64,000 nt of DNA, taken from contig CAWUFC020000001.1 in the NCBI GenBank assembly GCA_963921335.3, positions 62,001-126,000 on the forward strand, given 5' to 3'. This stretch comes from CAWUFC02 sp963921335 (lineage in GTDB: Bacteria > Pseudomonadota > Gammaproteobacteria > Pseudomonadales > Halieaceae). The position numbers were made by a program, and so were the translations under genes. Below are positions 56,087-63,487 of this stretch, piece by piece; within the stretch, counting starts at the first letter, position 1, and each line of letters opens with the position of its first letter. Under the pieces are notes generated by a model. It saw nothing but the letters and a program-made list of their open reading frames with translations. It ran no database searches and was not told the origin of the DNA.

Positions 56087-57358
56087 GTGACTGATCCCAT
56101 AGAGCATGAGCCGCTAAAAGGCCATCGCTCCACGTTGACGCTGCTGATATTAGCCTTCGCCTTGTCAATGTGTGACAGGGTGATCCTGTCTATCCTGTTT
56201 CCAGACATCAAGGCCGAGTTTGGACTCAGCGATACCCAGTTAGGGCTGCTCGGTGGCATTTCTTTCGCACTGTTCTACGCCGTTATGGGGCTGCCAATCG
56301 CGCGTCTGTCTGATCAGTACAGTCGCAAGTGGATCATTATTGCCAGCCTGGTTATTTTCTCCCTGATGACTGCATTTAGCGGTCTGTCAGCAGGCTTCAT
56401 CAGTCTGCTGTTGTTTAGAATCGGTGTCGGCATTGGTGAGGCCGGAGTGAACCCCGCCAGCCACTCGATCATTGCGGACTACTTCCCGCCCCAACGTCGC
56501 GGCCTCGCTATGGCCACCTTAATGCTAGGCGGCAGCCTGGGCATGACGCTTGGATTTGTCGGCGGTGGATTGATCGCAGAGGCCTATAACCGGCGTATCG
56601 CGCTGGTGGCTGTGGGACTGCCGGGATTGCTGCTGGCGGTGGTGATGGCAAAGTCGCTAAGAGAGCCTGCTAGGGGTACTTTTGACATGGAGCCGCCTAA
56701 ATCCCCTCCTCCAATACTCACCACAGCGGCCAGCATGTGGGTTAACCCTGCCATGCGCCATCTTATTGCAGGCGCTGTGGTATCAGCGCTCATGAGTTAC
56801 GGCTTCACGCAGTGGCTGCCAACATTCTTTATCAGGGATCATGAACTCAGCCAGTCCCAAACCGGCATGCTGATGGCGGGCGTCTTCGGGATCCTGGGGG
56901 CAATCGGAACGCTCGCTGCCGGCAAATGGTTTGATCATCTCTCCACTCGAGGCTTCCAGTACGGCTTGTGGATGCTCGCTGTCGTCCCCTTCGTGATCTT
57001 GCCGTTTTTTGTGATGGGACTGATGGCAGAGAGTTTGATCGCTACGATACTGTGGTTTCTTATTCCCGCGTTTTCGGGCAGTTATGCCATGGGCCCAACA
57101 TTCGCCATGGTACAAACCCTTTCGCCCGTGCATATGCGAGCTGTATCTGCAGTCATACTGATGCTCTGCCTCAATCTCATAGGCATGGGTCTGGGCCCGC
57201 TGCTTGTTGGCGTGTTGAGCGATGTGCTGGCAACCAACCACGGCGACGATTCACTCAGGTTGGCCCTGGCTTACTTTGCACTGGTTGGACTCTGGGGTTC
57301 GTTTCACTTCTGGCGATGTGGACGCCTATTGGCGAGCCAGGAAGACAAAGTAGCCTAG
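56087..57358 (+). CDS. MFS transporter, spinster-like
   Basis: 423 aa with 12 hydrophobic segments. MFS signatures ALSMCDRVILSILFPDIKAEFGLSDTQLG, LPIARLSDQYSRKW and RIGVGIGEAGVNPASHSIIADYFPPQRRG match the spinster-like group common in marine proteobacterial catabolic clusters. GTG 56087 is preferred to TTG 56081 by spacing to AGG. Last gene of the operon after the GST. Confidence 0.88.
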   Translation: MTDPIEHEPLKGHRSTLTLLILAFALSMCDRVILSILFPDIKAEFGLSDTQLGLLGGISFALFYAVMGLPIARLSDQYSRKWIIIASLVIFSLMTAFSGLSAGFISLLLFRIGVGIGEAGVNPASHSIIADYFPPQRRGLAMATLMLGGSLGMTLGFVGGGLIAEAYNRRIALVAVGLPGLLLAVVMAKSLREPARGTFDMEPPKSPPPILTTAASMWVNPAMRHLIAGAVVSALMSYGFTQWLPTFFIRDHELSQSQTGMLMAGVFGILGAIGTLAAGKWFDHLSTRGFQYGLWMLAVVPFVILPFFVMGLMAESLIATILWFLIPAFSGSYAMGPTFAMVQTLSPVHMRAVSAVILMLCLNLIGMGLGPLLVGVLSDVLATNHGDDSLRLALAYFALVGLWGSFHFWRCGRLLASQEDKVA

Positions 57359-57397
57359 ACGTTCATTTCCACATCCACACTGGGCGGTGCGAGTAAA

Positions 57398-58858
57398 TTA
57401 GTGGATGTCCAATACGCTATCCCTGAGTGGGCGAAAGCGCAGATTGAGATAATCGATGATGTAGTTGGAGTAAACGCGCCAGGGTAGCTGTTTTCCCTGC
57501 CGCGGAAACTTGTCCACTGAGCGCTGCACATAGCCAGAGGTAAACGCCACCATTGGCTCATCTTCAATCGTACCCTCTTGCAGCCTTGGCACGAACACTC
57601 GCGCACCGGACCTGCGCATGGCATTAAAGAGCCTACAGGCGTACTGCGCCGTTAGGTCGGACTTAAGTGTCCAGGAGGAATTGGTATACCCGAACACCTG
57701 CACTAGATTGGGCACATTGCCAAACATCATTCCGCGGTAAACACGCAGGTCGGATGGCTCGATGTGCGCCTCATCGACAGTGAGCTGAGCGCCTCCCAGA
57801 AACTTCAGGTTGAGGCCGGTGGCTAACACGACAATGTCGGCGACAAGCTCTTGACCGGACTTGAGCTTAATCCCATCCGCGGTGAAATGATCGATATGGT
57901 CCGTCACGACGTCAGCACGATCATCGCGAATGGCGCGAAACATGTCCCCATCTGGTATCACACAGAGGCGCTGGTCCCAGGGATCGTAATCGGGGGTAAA
58001 GTGTTTTTCTACATAATCCCGCCCCAGACGTCGACCCACCAGGCTCAACAGCTGTTTCCTGACCATCTCCGGTCGTTTTCGGGAGACATTGAATGTCGTA
58101 ATTTGCATGACGATCCGTTTCCAGCGGATAACCCTGAACACCGATGAGGCCGGAAGGAACCTGCTCAATTTTTTGATCCAGGGGTCTTCCGTGGGAATAG
58201 AAGCGATGTACGAGGGAGAACGCTGCAGCATGACGGTGCGCTCTGTGTCCTTGGCCAACTCTGGCACAAGGGTAACCGCCGTCGCGCCACTACCGATAAC
58301 AACCACACGCTTTCCACGGTATTCCAAATCCTCTGGCCAGTGCTGCGCATGCACCAATTCACCCCTGAATGCATCAAGCCCTTCAAAATCGGGCGTATAT
58401 CCCTGTTCGTAGTCATAGTAACCACTGCACATCATCAGGAAATTGGCGCGCCATCGCACCTCCTGGTCGCTATGGCTGTCTAAAGCAGTGACTGTCCAGC
58501 ACCCTTCTTCAGACGACCAGTCAGCTCCTGTCACCGATTGACCATAGTGAATGTGTTCTTCGACATTCGTTTCCTCAGCGGTTTCGCGCAGGTAATTGAG
58601 AATAGCAGCGCCCGATGCGAGGGAATTCTTCGAAAGCCAGGGCTTAAACGTGTACCCCAAGGTGTACATATCACTGTCAGAACGAATGCCTGGATACCGG
58701 AATAAATCCCAGGTACCCCCGAGATTGTCTCTTGCCTCCAATATCGCAAAACTCAAATGCGGGCACTTTTCCTGCAGACGGCGCGCGGTGCCTATGCCGG
58801 ATAAACCGGCGCCAACAATCAGCACATCGAAGCTATGGGTATCGGGCACATCGGACAT
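57398..58858 (-). CDS. Baeyer-Villiger-type flavin monooxygenase (second copy)
   Basis: 486 aa. FAD loop IVGAGLSGIGTA, GGTWDLFRYPGIRSDSDMYTLGY, fingerprint FRGELVHAQHWP (F-x-G-x-x-x-H-x-x-x-W), NADPH loop VIGSGATAVTLVPE. Start ATG 58858 with CTGGAG. Homologous to 20786-22264 but under a different promoter, which carries the most perfect of the palindromes. Ketone to ester/lactone oxidation is expected. Confidence 0.9.
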   Translation of the reverse strand: MSDVPDTHSFDVLIVGAGLSGIGTARRLQEKCPHLSFAILEARDNLGGTWDLFRYPGIRSDSDMYTLGYTFKPWLSKNSLASGAAILNYLRETAEETNVEEHIHYGQSVTGADWSSEEGCWTVTALDSHSDQEVRWRANFLMMCSGYYDYEQGYTPDFEGLDAFRGELVHAQHWPEDLEYRGKRVVVIGSGATAVTLVPELAKDTERTVMLQRSPSYIASIPTEDPWIKKLSRFLPASSVFRVIRWKRIVMQITTFNVSRKRPEMVRKQLLSLVGRRLGRDYVEKHFTPDYDPWDQRLCVIPDGDMFRAIRDDRADVVTDHIDHFTADGIKLKSGQELVADIVVLATGLNLKFLGGAQLTVDEAHIEPSDLRVYRGMMFGNVPNLVQVFGYTNSSWTLKSDLTAQYACRLFNAMRRSGARVFVPRLQEGTIEDEPMVAFTSGYVQRSVDKFPRQGKQLPWRVYSNYIIDYLNLRFRPLRDSVLDIH

Positions 58859-58935
58859 TAGGTTTCTCCAGCAGATGGCAGAGCGCCGCCAGTGGTACAC
58901 AGACTAATAAGGCCTGGATCAGGCTGTTCCTTATA

Positions 58936-58970
58936 GAAATATACTGGCATTATGCGTGCCAGTATATTTC
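58936..58970. promoter_or_regulatory. Operator 4 of the TetR-type regulon, extended palindrome
   Basis: GAAATATACTGGCA-TTATGCG-TGCCAGTATATTTC: 14-base arms are perfect inverted copies around a 7-base centre. The core matches the consensus at 14 of 16. It starts 78 bases upstream of the second BVMO gene. Confidence 0.85.
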
Positions 58971-59078
58971 AGAACCACTTCAACTTTCAAGGCTTGGGAT
59001 TAATGTCGCTCGATATAGCCCTTGCGCCATGAACAATTGCCCCATGGGAAGACTGGCAAGCTTGCATGCCCCCCATAA

Positions 59079-59101
59079 TGTTGGCACCATTAGTGCCACT
59101 A
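59079..59101. promoter_or_regulatory. Operator 5 of the TetR-type regulon
   Basis: TGTTGGCA-CCATTAG-TGCCACTA, 14 of 16 arm positions, 23 bases before the ATG of the membrane DUF1330-like gene. Confidence 0.75.
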
Positions 59102-59123
59102 TATTTATGTGAGAGCGGTAATC

Positions 59124-59762
59124 ATGAGTGGACGTCGCTTACTCTGGGGGCTACCTGCCCTACTTTATGCCCTGTTTTTCTACTGGTACACGGATTTGGG
59201 CGGGCCTCTCAGTGATGAAGAGATTAGCGCTTTCATGGTGCAGTTTGATGAACGGGGCGTGAGCGCGGAGGAAGCCACCTTCATTGAGGAATTTATGCGC
59301 CAGGACACCGGGCGCCAATTCCTCATGCTCAATCTTTTGCATTTGTCTGACAACCCACCGGATGTTGAGGGTGCCGAGCCCGGGGAGACTGCCGAGCAGC
59401 TCATGGACCGTTACATGGGCTATATGTGGCCGCACATGTTGCCCCGTGCTTGCCACCCCATTTTCTTTGGCACAGCTGCCTATCAGGCCATGGATATCGC
59501 GGGTATCGAAGGCGCGGAAGTCTGGGATGAAGGTGCATTAATGCGCTACCGCAGCCGCAGAACACTGATGGAACTGATCGCCAATGCCGAGCAGAAAGAC
59601 AGCCATCGCTACAAAATCGCCTCCCTGGAAAAGACCATAGCAGTACCGGTAGAAGCGGTTATTTATCCCAGCGATCCGCGTTTCCTGCTGGCGGTCATCC
59701 TGGTGGCTATCGTAGCCCTACTCGATGCAAGGCTCGCGCGAAAGCAGTTGGCCGCCCCATAA
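59124..59762 (+). CDS. Membrane-anchored DUF1330/EthD-like protein
   Basis: 212 aa. N-terminal membrane segment (WGLPALLYALFFYWY), a soluble domain with FLMLNLLHL and ALMRYRSRRTLMELIANAEQKDSHRYKIASLEKTIAVP, and a C-terminal membrane helix (FLLAVILVAIVALLDA). The soluble part has the layout of DUF1330-like dimeric alpha-beta barrel proteins (M-x-N-L-L, R-Y-R-S-R-x-x-x-x). Fusion to two membrane segments is not a form I know. ATG 59124 has GAGAGCGG upstream. Confidence 0.65.
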   Translation: MSGRRLLWGLPALLYALFFYWYTDLGGPLSDEEISAFMVQFDERGVSAEEATFIEEFMRQDTGRQFLMLNLLHLSDNPPDVEGAEPGETAEQLMDRYMGYMWPHMLPRACHPIFFGTAAYQAMDIAGIEGAEVWDEGALMRYRSRRTLMELIANAEQKDSHRYKIASLEKTIAVPVEAVIYPSDPRFLLAVILVAIVALLDARLARKQLAAP

Positions 59763-59773
59763 CTGCTATTGGT

Positions 59774-60184
59774 TTAAGGCGCTATAACGGTTTCGATGCT
59801 CAACTGTCCGGCAAGTCCGGCGTTGCGATGAACACCCAGCTCTTCCATCGCTGGCAACTGCATCATTGCGAGTAAGGCTGCGCGACTGGGATACATGGCA
59901 ATAGCAACGTCGTCCCATAGGTCTTCAACGGACCTAATCCAGAGTCTGCGCACCTCTCCAGAGAACTCGATACTGCCTCCCACTTCTTGCAGCAATTTAT
60001 CGATGCCTTCTGCGTAACGCAGGAACGCCTCGCGTCCACTTAAATGAGAGTCGCTACCGTCGGGATACTCAGCCCGCTCCCGAAACTTCAGTAGGTTGAT
60101 CATGTAGATTGGAGAGCCATCGGTTTCCTCCAACAACCCCAGTAGCTGGTCTTCATCGGGCATGAGCGTGTTTTCGAACTGCAT
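59774..60184 (-). CDS. DUF1330-like dimeric alpha-beta barrel protein
   Basis: 136 aa. SPIYMINLLKFRERAEY and DVAIAMYPSRAALLAMMQLPAMEELGVHRNAGLAGQLSIETV are typical of DUF1330 proteins. Soluble, no catalytic residues assignable. Divergent from the TBDR, with operators 6 and 7 in the gap. Convergent with the membrane-anchored relative, leaving only eleven bases between the two genes. Confidence 0.78.
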   Translation of the reverse strand: MQFENTLMPDEDQLLGLLEETDGSPIYMINLLKFRERAEYPDGSDSHLSGREAFLRYAEGIDKLLQEVGGSIEFSGEVRRLWIRSVEDLWDDVAIAMYPSRAALLAMMQLPAMEELGVHRNAGLAGQLSIETVIAP

Positions 60185-60228
60185 GAATCCTCCGGTTAAG
60201 CGAATTGGCTAGAAGTGCACACTCTATA

Positions 60229-60251
60229 TTGTGGCACTTTAAGTGTCAATA
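60229..60251. promoter_or_regulatory. Operator 6 of the TetR-type regulon
   Basis: TTGTGGCA-CTTTAAG-TGTCAATA, 13 of 16 arm positions and flanked by TATA/TATA extensions. 45 bases before the DUF1330-like gene on the minus strand. Confidence 0.7.
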
Positions 60252-60385
60252 TATGCCCTATTGAAGGCTGCCAATATCTCACCGACAGACTGTGCGTGCC
60301 TACCAGGTTGGATTCATAAAGTAGTTCGCCAGCGCACTCTATGGCCAGGGCCAGCGCCTGCAAAAACACATTGCTTCTTGAGCAT

Positions 60386-60408
60386 TAGTGGCATACAGTG
60401 TGCCACTA
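60386..60408. promoter_or_regulatory. Operator 7 of the TetR-type regulon, perfect consensus
   Basis: TAGTGGCA-TACAGTG-TGCCACTA: both 8-base arms perfect, extending by one more T/A pair. 41 bases before the TBDR start. Confidence 0.85.
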
Positions 60409-60449
60409 AAGAAGATTATTGCAGCAATAGCATTTAATAGGCATTCACC

Positions 60450-62681
60450 ATGCTCAATAAAATAACAAAGTACTGTTGTCTCGCTTTGCCACTGTGCGCA
60501 ATGGGCCTGCAAGGAAGCGTCTCATTGGCGCAGTCAGGACAATTAGAAGAAGTCATCGTTACCGCCACCAAACGAGCGGAAAGTCTTCAGGATATTCCTC
60601 TCACTGTAAATGCACTCACCGAAAGCACTATTCAGGAGGCAGGCGTCAGCGACCTCAACGATGTTGCGGCCTTGGTACCTTCCCTCACAGTCAGCCAGAA
60701 CATCAACCCGTTCTCGTCAGCGATCAGGATTCGTGGATTTGGCACCTCCCAGAGTGATCCATCGCTTGAGGCGTCCGTGGCCTTCATTCTCGATGGAGTC
60801 TACATGGGCAGTTCTGGGCTGGGCATGTCTGACCTGACCGATGTCGAGCGCATTGAGGTGCTGCAAGGCCCACAGGGAACACTCTATGGCAAGAACAGTA
60901 ACGCTGGTGTAGTGAGTGTAACCACTAAGTCACCCAACATTGAGGGAACAGAGGGCTTTGTCGAGGCGAGCCTGGGGAACTACTCTCTGGAAAAGTACAT
61001 CGGATTCCTGAGCGGGCCAATCAGTGACACGCTTGCCTACAGCGTGTCGGGTAGCTGGCACGCCATGGATGGCTGGATGGAGAGTGATACTGGCAATGAC
61101 CTCAACGGCCTGGAAGACTGGAATGTCCGAGGCAAGTTACTCTGGGTACCTACTGATTCATTGAACGTGTTACTCACTGTCAGCCACGTCAATCGCAATA
61201 CCAGCTGCTGCGCGGCGGACGCAACACAAACCTCCGCAGTGCTTGATCAGCTGGAAGCCAAAGGGCTACCCCTGCCGATAAACGACGCCTTTGACTTCAG
61301 AAATAACCAGAACGTCGATTCGAGCTTCGACCTTGAATCCTCGATGGTCAATCTGAACCTAGACTATGAATTCGACTCGGCTACTCTGACCTCCATTACG
61401 TCCTGGTCAGACTATGAGTACACCACATCTACCGATGTCGATCGCTCGGACCTAGAGATTACCGCTCTTGTGGACGACAAATTCACTGGAGAGTTGTTTT
61501 CGCAAGAGCTCCGTTTAAATAGTGATCTGGACGGCCCGCTGCAGTACATACTCGGCGCATTCTACTCTTATGAAAAACGCACCCGTGGCGGTGAGGGTGA
61601 GAATCCCGTCGAACTCGGCGAGGATGTGGTGCCTGTGGGCGGCGCCCAGACTGGCCTGGGCCCTGTGTTCGGCCTGCTAGTCCAGCCCGGTGACACCGTG
61701 TTCTTCGACAACCAGTGGGAGACGACGACATTTGCCCTGTTCGGACAAGTAACCTATGAGATCGCAGAGGACTGGGCAGGTACGCTGGGTCTGCGCTACA
61801 CCACTGAAGAGAAAGACGCGGATTTGTTTACCCAGCCTTTCTCCACTGCGCCAACCTTCGGTACCGGTAACTCATTTGTCGAACAGGGTTTCGCACCTGT
61901 CGACCAAAATTTCAACCGTGAATCCGATGGCTTTACCGCCCTGGCCAATCTCTCCTGGTTCGCAACCGACGACATCATGGTATTTGGATCTGTATCCACT
62001 GGAACTAAGTCAGGCGGTTTCAATGGCGTGGCAGGGGTGGGGGCGCCACGTGAGTTCGACGACGAGGACACCATCAATTATGAGCTCGGCATCAAATCGG
62101 AGCTATTCGACAATCGGCTGCAATTAAACGTGACCGCGTTTCACATGCAGTTCACCGACTTACAGTTTCTCGCACAGAATCCAAACGGTGTGGGCACCTT
62201 TGTCAGCAATGCCGCCGAAGGTGAGAGCTCTGGTTTGGACTTAAGTTTTTCCGCCGCTCCCTGGCGATTTTTGATGTTGGCAGGCGGACTGCAGTATTTG
62301 AAAGCACAGTACACAGAGGGCGAACTCCACGACTTCAACCTTAAAGTACCCTACGCGCCAAAGTGGAGCGGCAATGTTGCCGCCACCCTATTAGCTCCTG
62401 TAGGACAAGGCGCAGGCTACCTGCGAGGAGACTATAGCTATATGAGTAATCACTTCTCTAACCCAACCTACCAGGTTGAGTCTGACAAGCAGGAAAGGAA
62501 TCTACTCAATTTCCGCTTGGGGTGGCGCAACGATAGTTGGGACGCTGCTGTCTGGTTGAGAAATGCCACTGACGAAGCCTATTCCGTTGTGGCACTAACA
62601 CCCAACGCCAGCACAGGCACGGCGCCTCAGTTCCTGGCAATTCCACGCACCTGGGGTGCAACGCTGCGCTACAGTTTTTAG
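60450..62681 (+). CDS. TonB-dependent receptor
   Basis: 743 aa. Signal peptide ending SVSLAQ, TonB box/plug LEEVIVTATKRAESLQDIPL, plug with IEVLQGPQGTLYGKNSNAGVVSV, barrel ending WGATLRYSF with terminal Phe. Intact. It is in a different subgroup from the two receptors of the amine island (no AQKREQ). Directly behind the perfect operator, so ligand uptake is probably controlled by the same effector as the catabolic genes. Confidence 0.93.
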   Translation: MLNKITKYCCLALPLCAMGLQGSVSLAQSGQLEEVIVTATKRAESLQDIPLTVNALTESTIQEAGVSDLNDVAALVPSLTVSQNINPFSSAIRIRGFGTSQSDPSLEASVAFILDGVYMGSSGLGMSDLTDVERIEVLQGPQGTLYGKNSNAGVVSVTTKSPNIEGTEGFVEASLGNYSLEKYIGFLSGPISDTLAYSVSGSWHAMDGWMESDTGNDLNGLEDWNVRGKLLWVPTDSLNVLLTVSHVNRNTSCCAADATQTSAVLDQLEAKGLPLPINDAFDFRNNQNVDSSFDLESSMVNLNLDYEFDSATLTSITSWSDYEYTTSTDVDRSDLEITALVDDKFTGELFSQELRLNSDLDGPLQYILGAFYSYEKRTRGGEGENPVELGEDVVPVGGAQTGLGPVFGLLVQPGDTVFFDNQWETTTFALFGQVTYEIAEDWAGTLGLRYTTEEKDADLFTQPFSTAPTFGTGNSFVEQGFAPVDQNFNRESDGFTALANLSWFATDDIMVFGSVSTGTKSGGFNGVAGVGAPREFDDEDTINYELGIKSELFDNRLQLNVTAFHMQFTDLQFLAQNPNGVGTFVSNAAEGESSGLDLSFSAAPWRFLMLAGGLQYLKAQYTEGELHDFNLKVPYAPKWSGNVAATLLAPVGQGAGYLRGDYSYMSNHFSNPTYQVESDKQERNLLNFRLGWRNDSWDAAVWLRNATDEAYSVVALTPNASTGTAPQFLAIPRTWGATLRYSF

Positions 62682-62709
62682 CCACCTGACTGCTTACTGG
62701 AGTAAATTC

Positions 62710-63357
62710 ATGAGCGAAGTCATCGATGTTTTCTGGTCGTTTCGCAGTCCCTATTCGTATCTCGCTATTCCAGATTTGCTCAGATTGCGCGATGACTACG
62801 AGGTAGAACTAGCTCTTCGAGTGGTACTGCCCCTCGCGGTGCGTGCGCCGGAAAAAGTCTTCGATCCAGATAACCTAAAACCTATGCGCTACATTGTGAT
62901 GGACAGCCGGCGCAGAGCCCAGTACCTGGGCATCCCATTCAAGTATCCGCCCAATCCTGACCCAGTTGTACAGGATAGGAAGACGCTCTCAGTTCCCGAG
63001 GAACAGCCCTACATCTACCGACTCAGCAAACTAGGCGTGGAAGCGCAGCGAAAAGGCAGGGGGATCGAGCTGGCCGCGGCAGTTTCGAGCCTGATCATGG
63101 GCGGCACTGAGCACTGGGACCAGAGCGAACTTCTGGCCGATGCCGTGTCCTCTGCAGGCCTCAACTTATCAGAGCTGGACGCGCTCATTGAATCGGGTGA
63201 CCACTTTGAGGAAATTAAGCAGAACCAGGAAAAACTCGATGCCGCAGGACACTGGGGTGTGCCCACCATGGTAGTGCGAGACGAGCCTTTCTTTGGCCAG
63301 GATCGCATCGACACATTGCGCTGGCGGCTCGATCAGCTCGGGCTAGGGAAATCATAA
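62710..63357 (+). CDS. DsbA-fold oxidoreductase, 2-hydroxychromene-2-carboxylate isomerase type
   Basis: 215 aa. Thioredoxin-fold protein of the HCCA isomerase/kappa GST group: VFWSFRSPYSYLAIPDL (Ser in place of the DsbA Cys), AAGHWGVPTMVVRDEPFFGQDRIDTLRWRL. Catalyses GSH-assisted isomerisation of aromatic ring-cleavage intermediates in known relatives. ATG 62710 has GGAG upstream. 28 bases after the TBDR stop, probably co-transcribed. Confidence 0.85.
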   Translation: MSEVIDVFWSFRSPYSYLAIPDLLRLRDDYEVELALRVVLPLAVRAPEKVFDPDNLKPMRYIVMDSRRRAQYLGIPFKYPPNPDPVVQDRKTLSVPEEQPYIYRLSKLGVEAQRKGRGIELAAAVSSLIMGGTEHWDQSELLADAVSSAGLNLSELDALIESGDHFEEIKQNQEKLDAAGHWGVPTMVVRDEPFFGQDRIDTLRWRLDQLGLGKS

Positions 63358-63439
63358 GTTGATGACACTCCAGCAAAAGCACGTGTTTCTAATCCAGGAA
63401 ACATGGGTTTTTCATGCGCGTAGCTTGACCTCAATATTG

Positions 63440-63462
63440 TAGTGGCATACTATGTGCCTCTA
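63440..63462. promoter_or_regulatory. Operator 8 of the TetR-type regulon
   Basis: TAGTGGCA-TACTATG-TGCCTCTA, 15 of 16 arm positions, 25 bases before the redoxin ATG. Confidence 0.8.
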
Positions 63463-63487
63463 CTTTACCAAGGACTAATCGGCAGCC

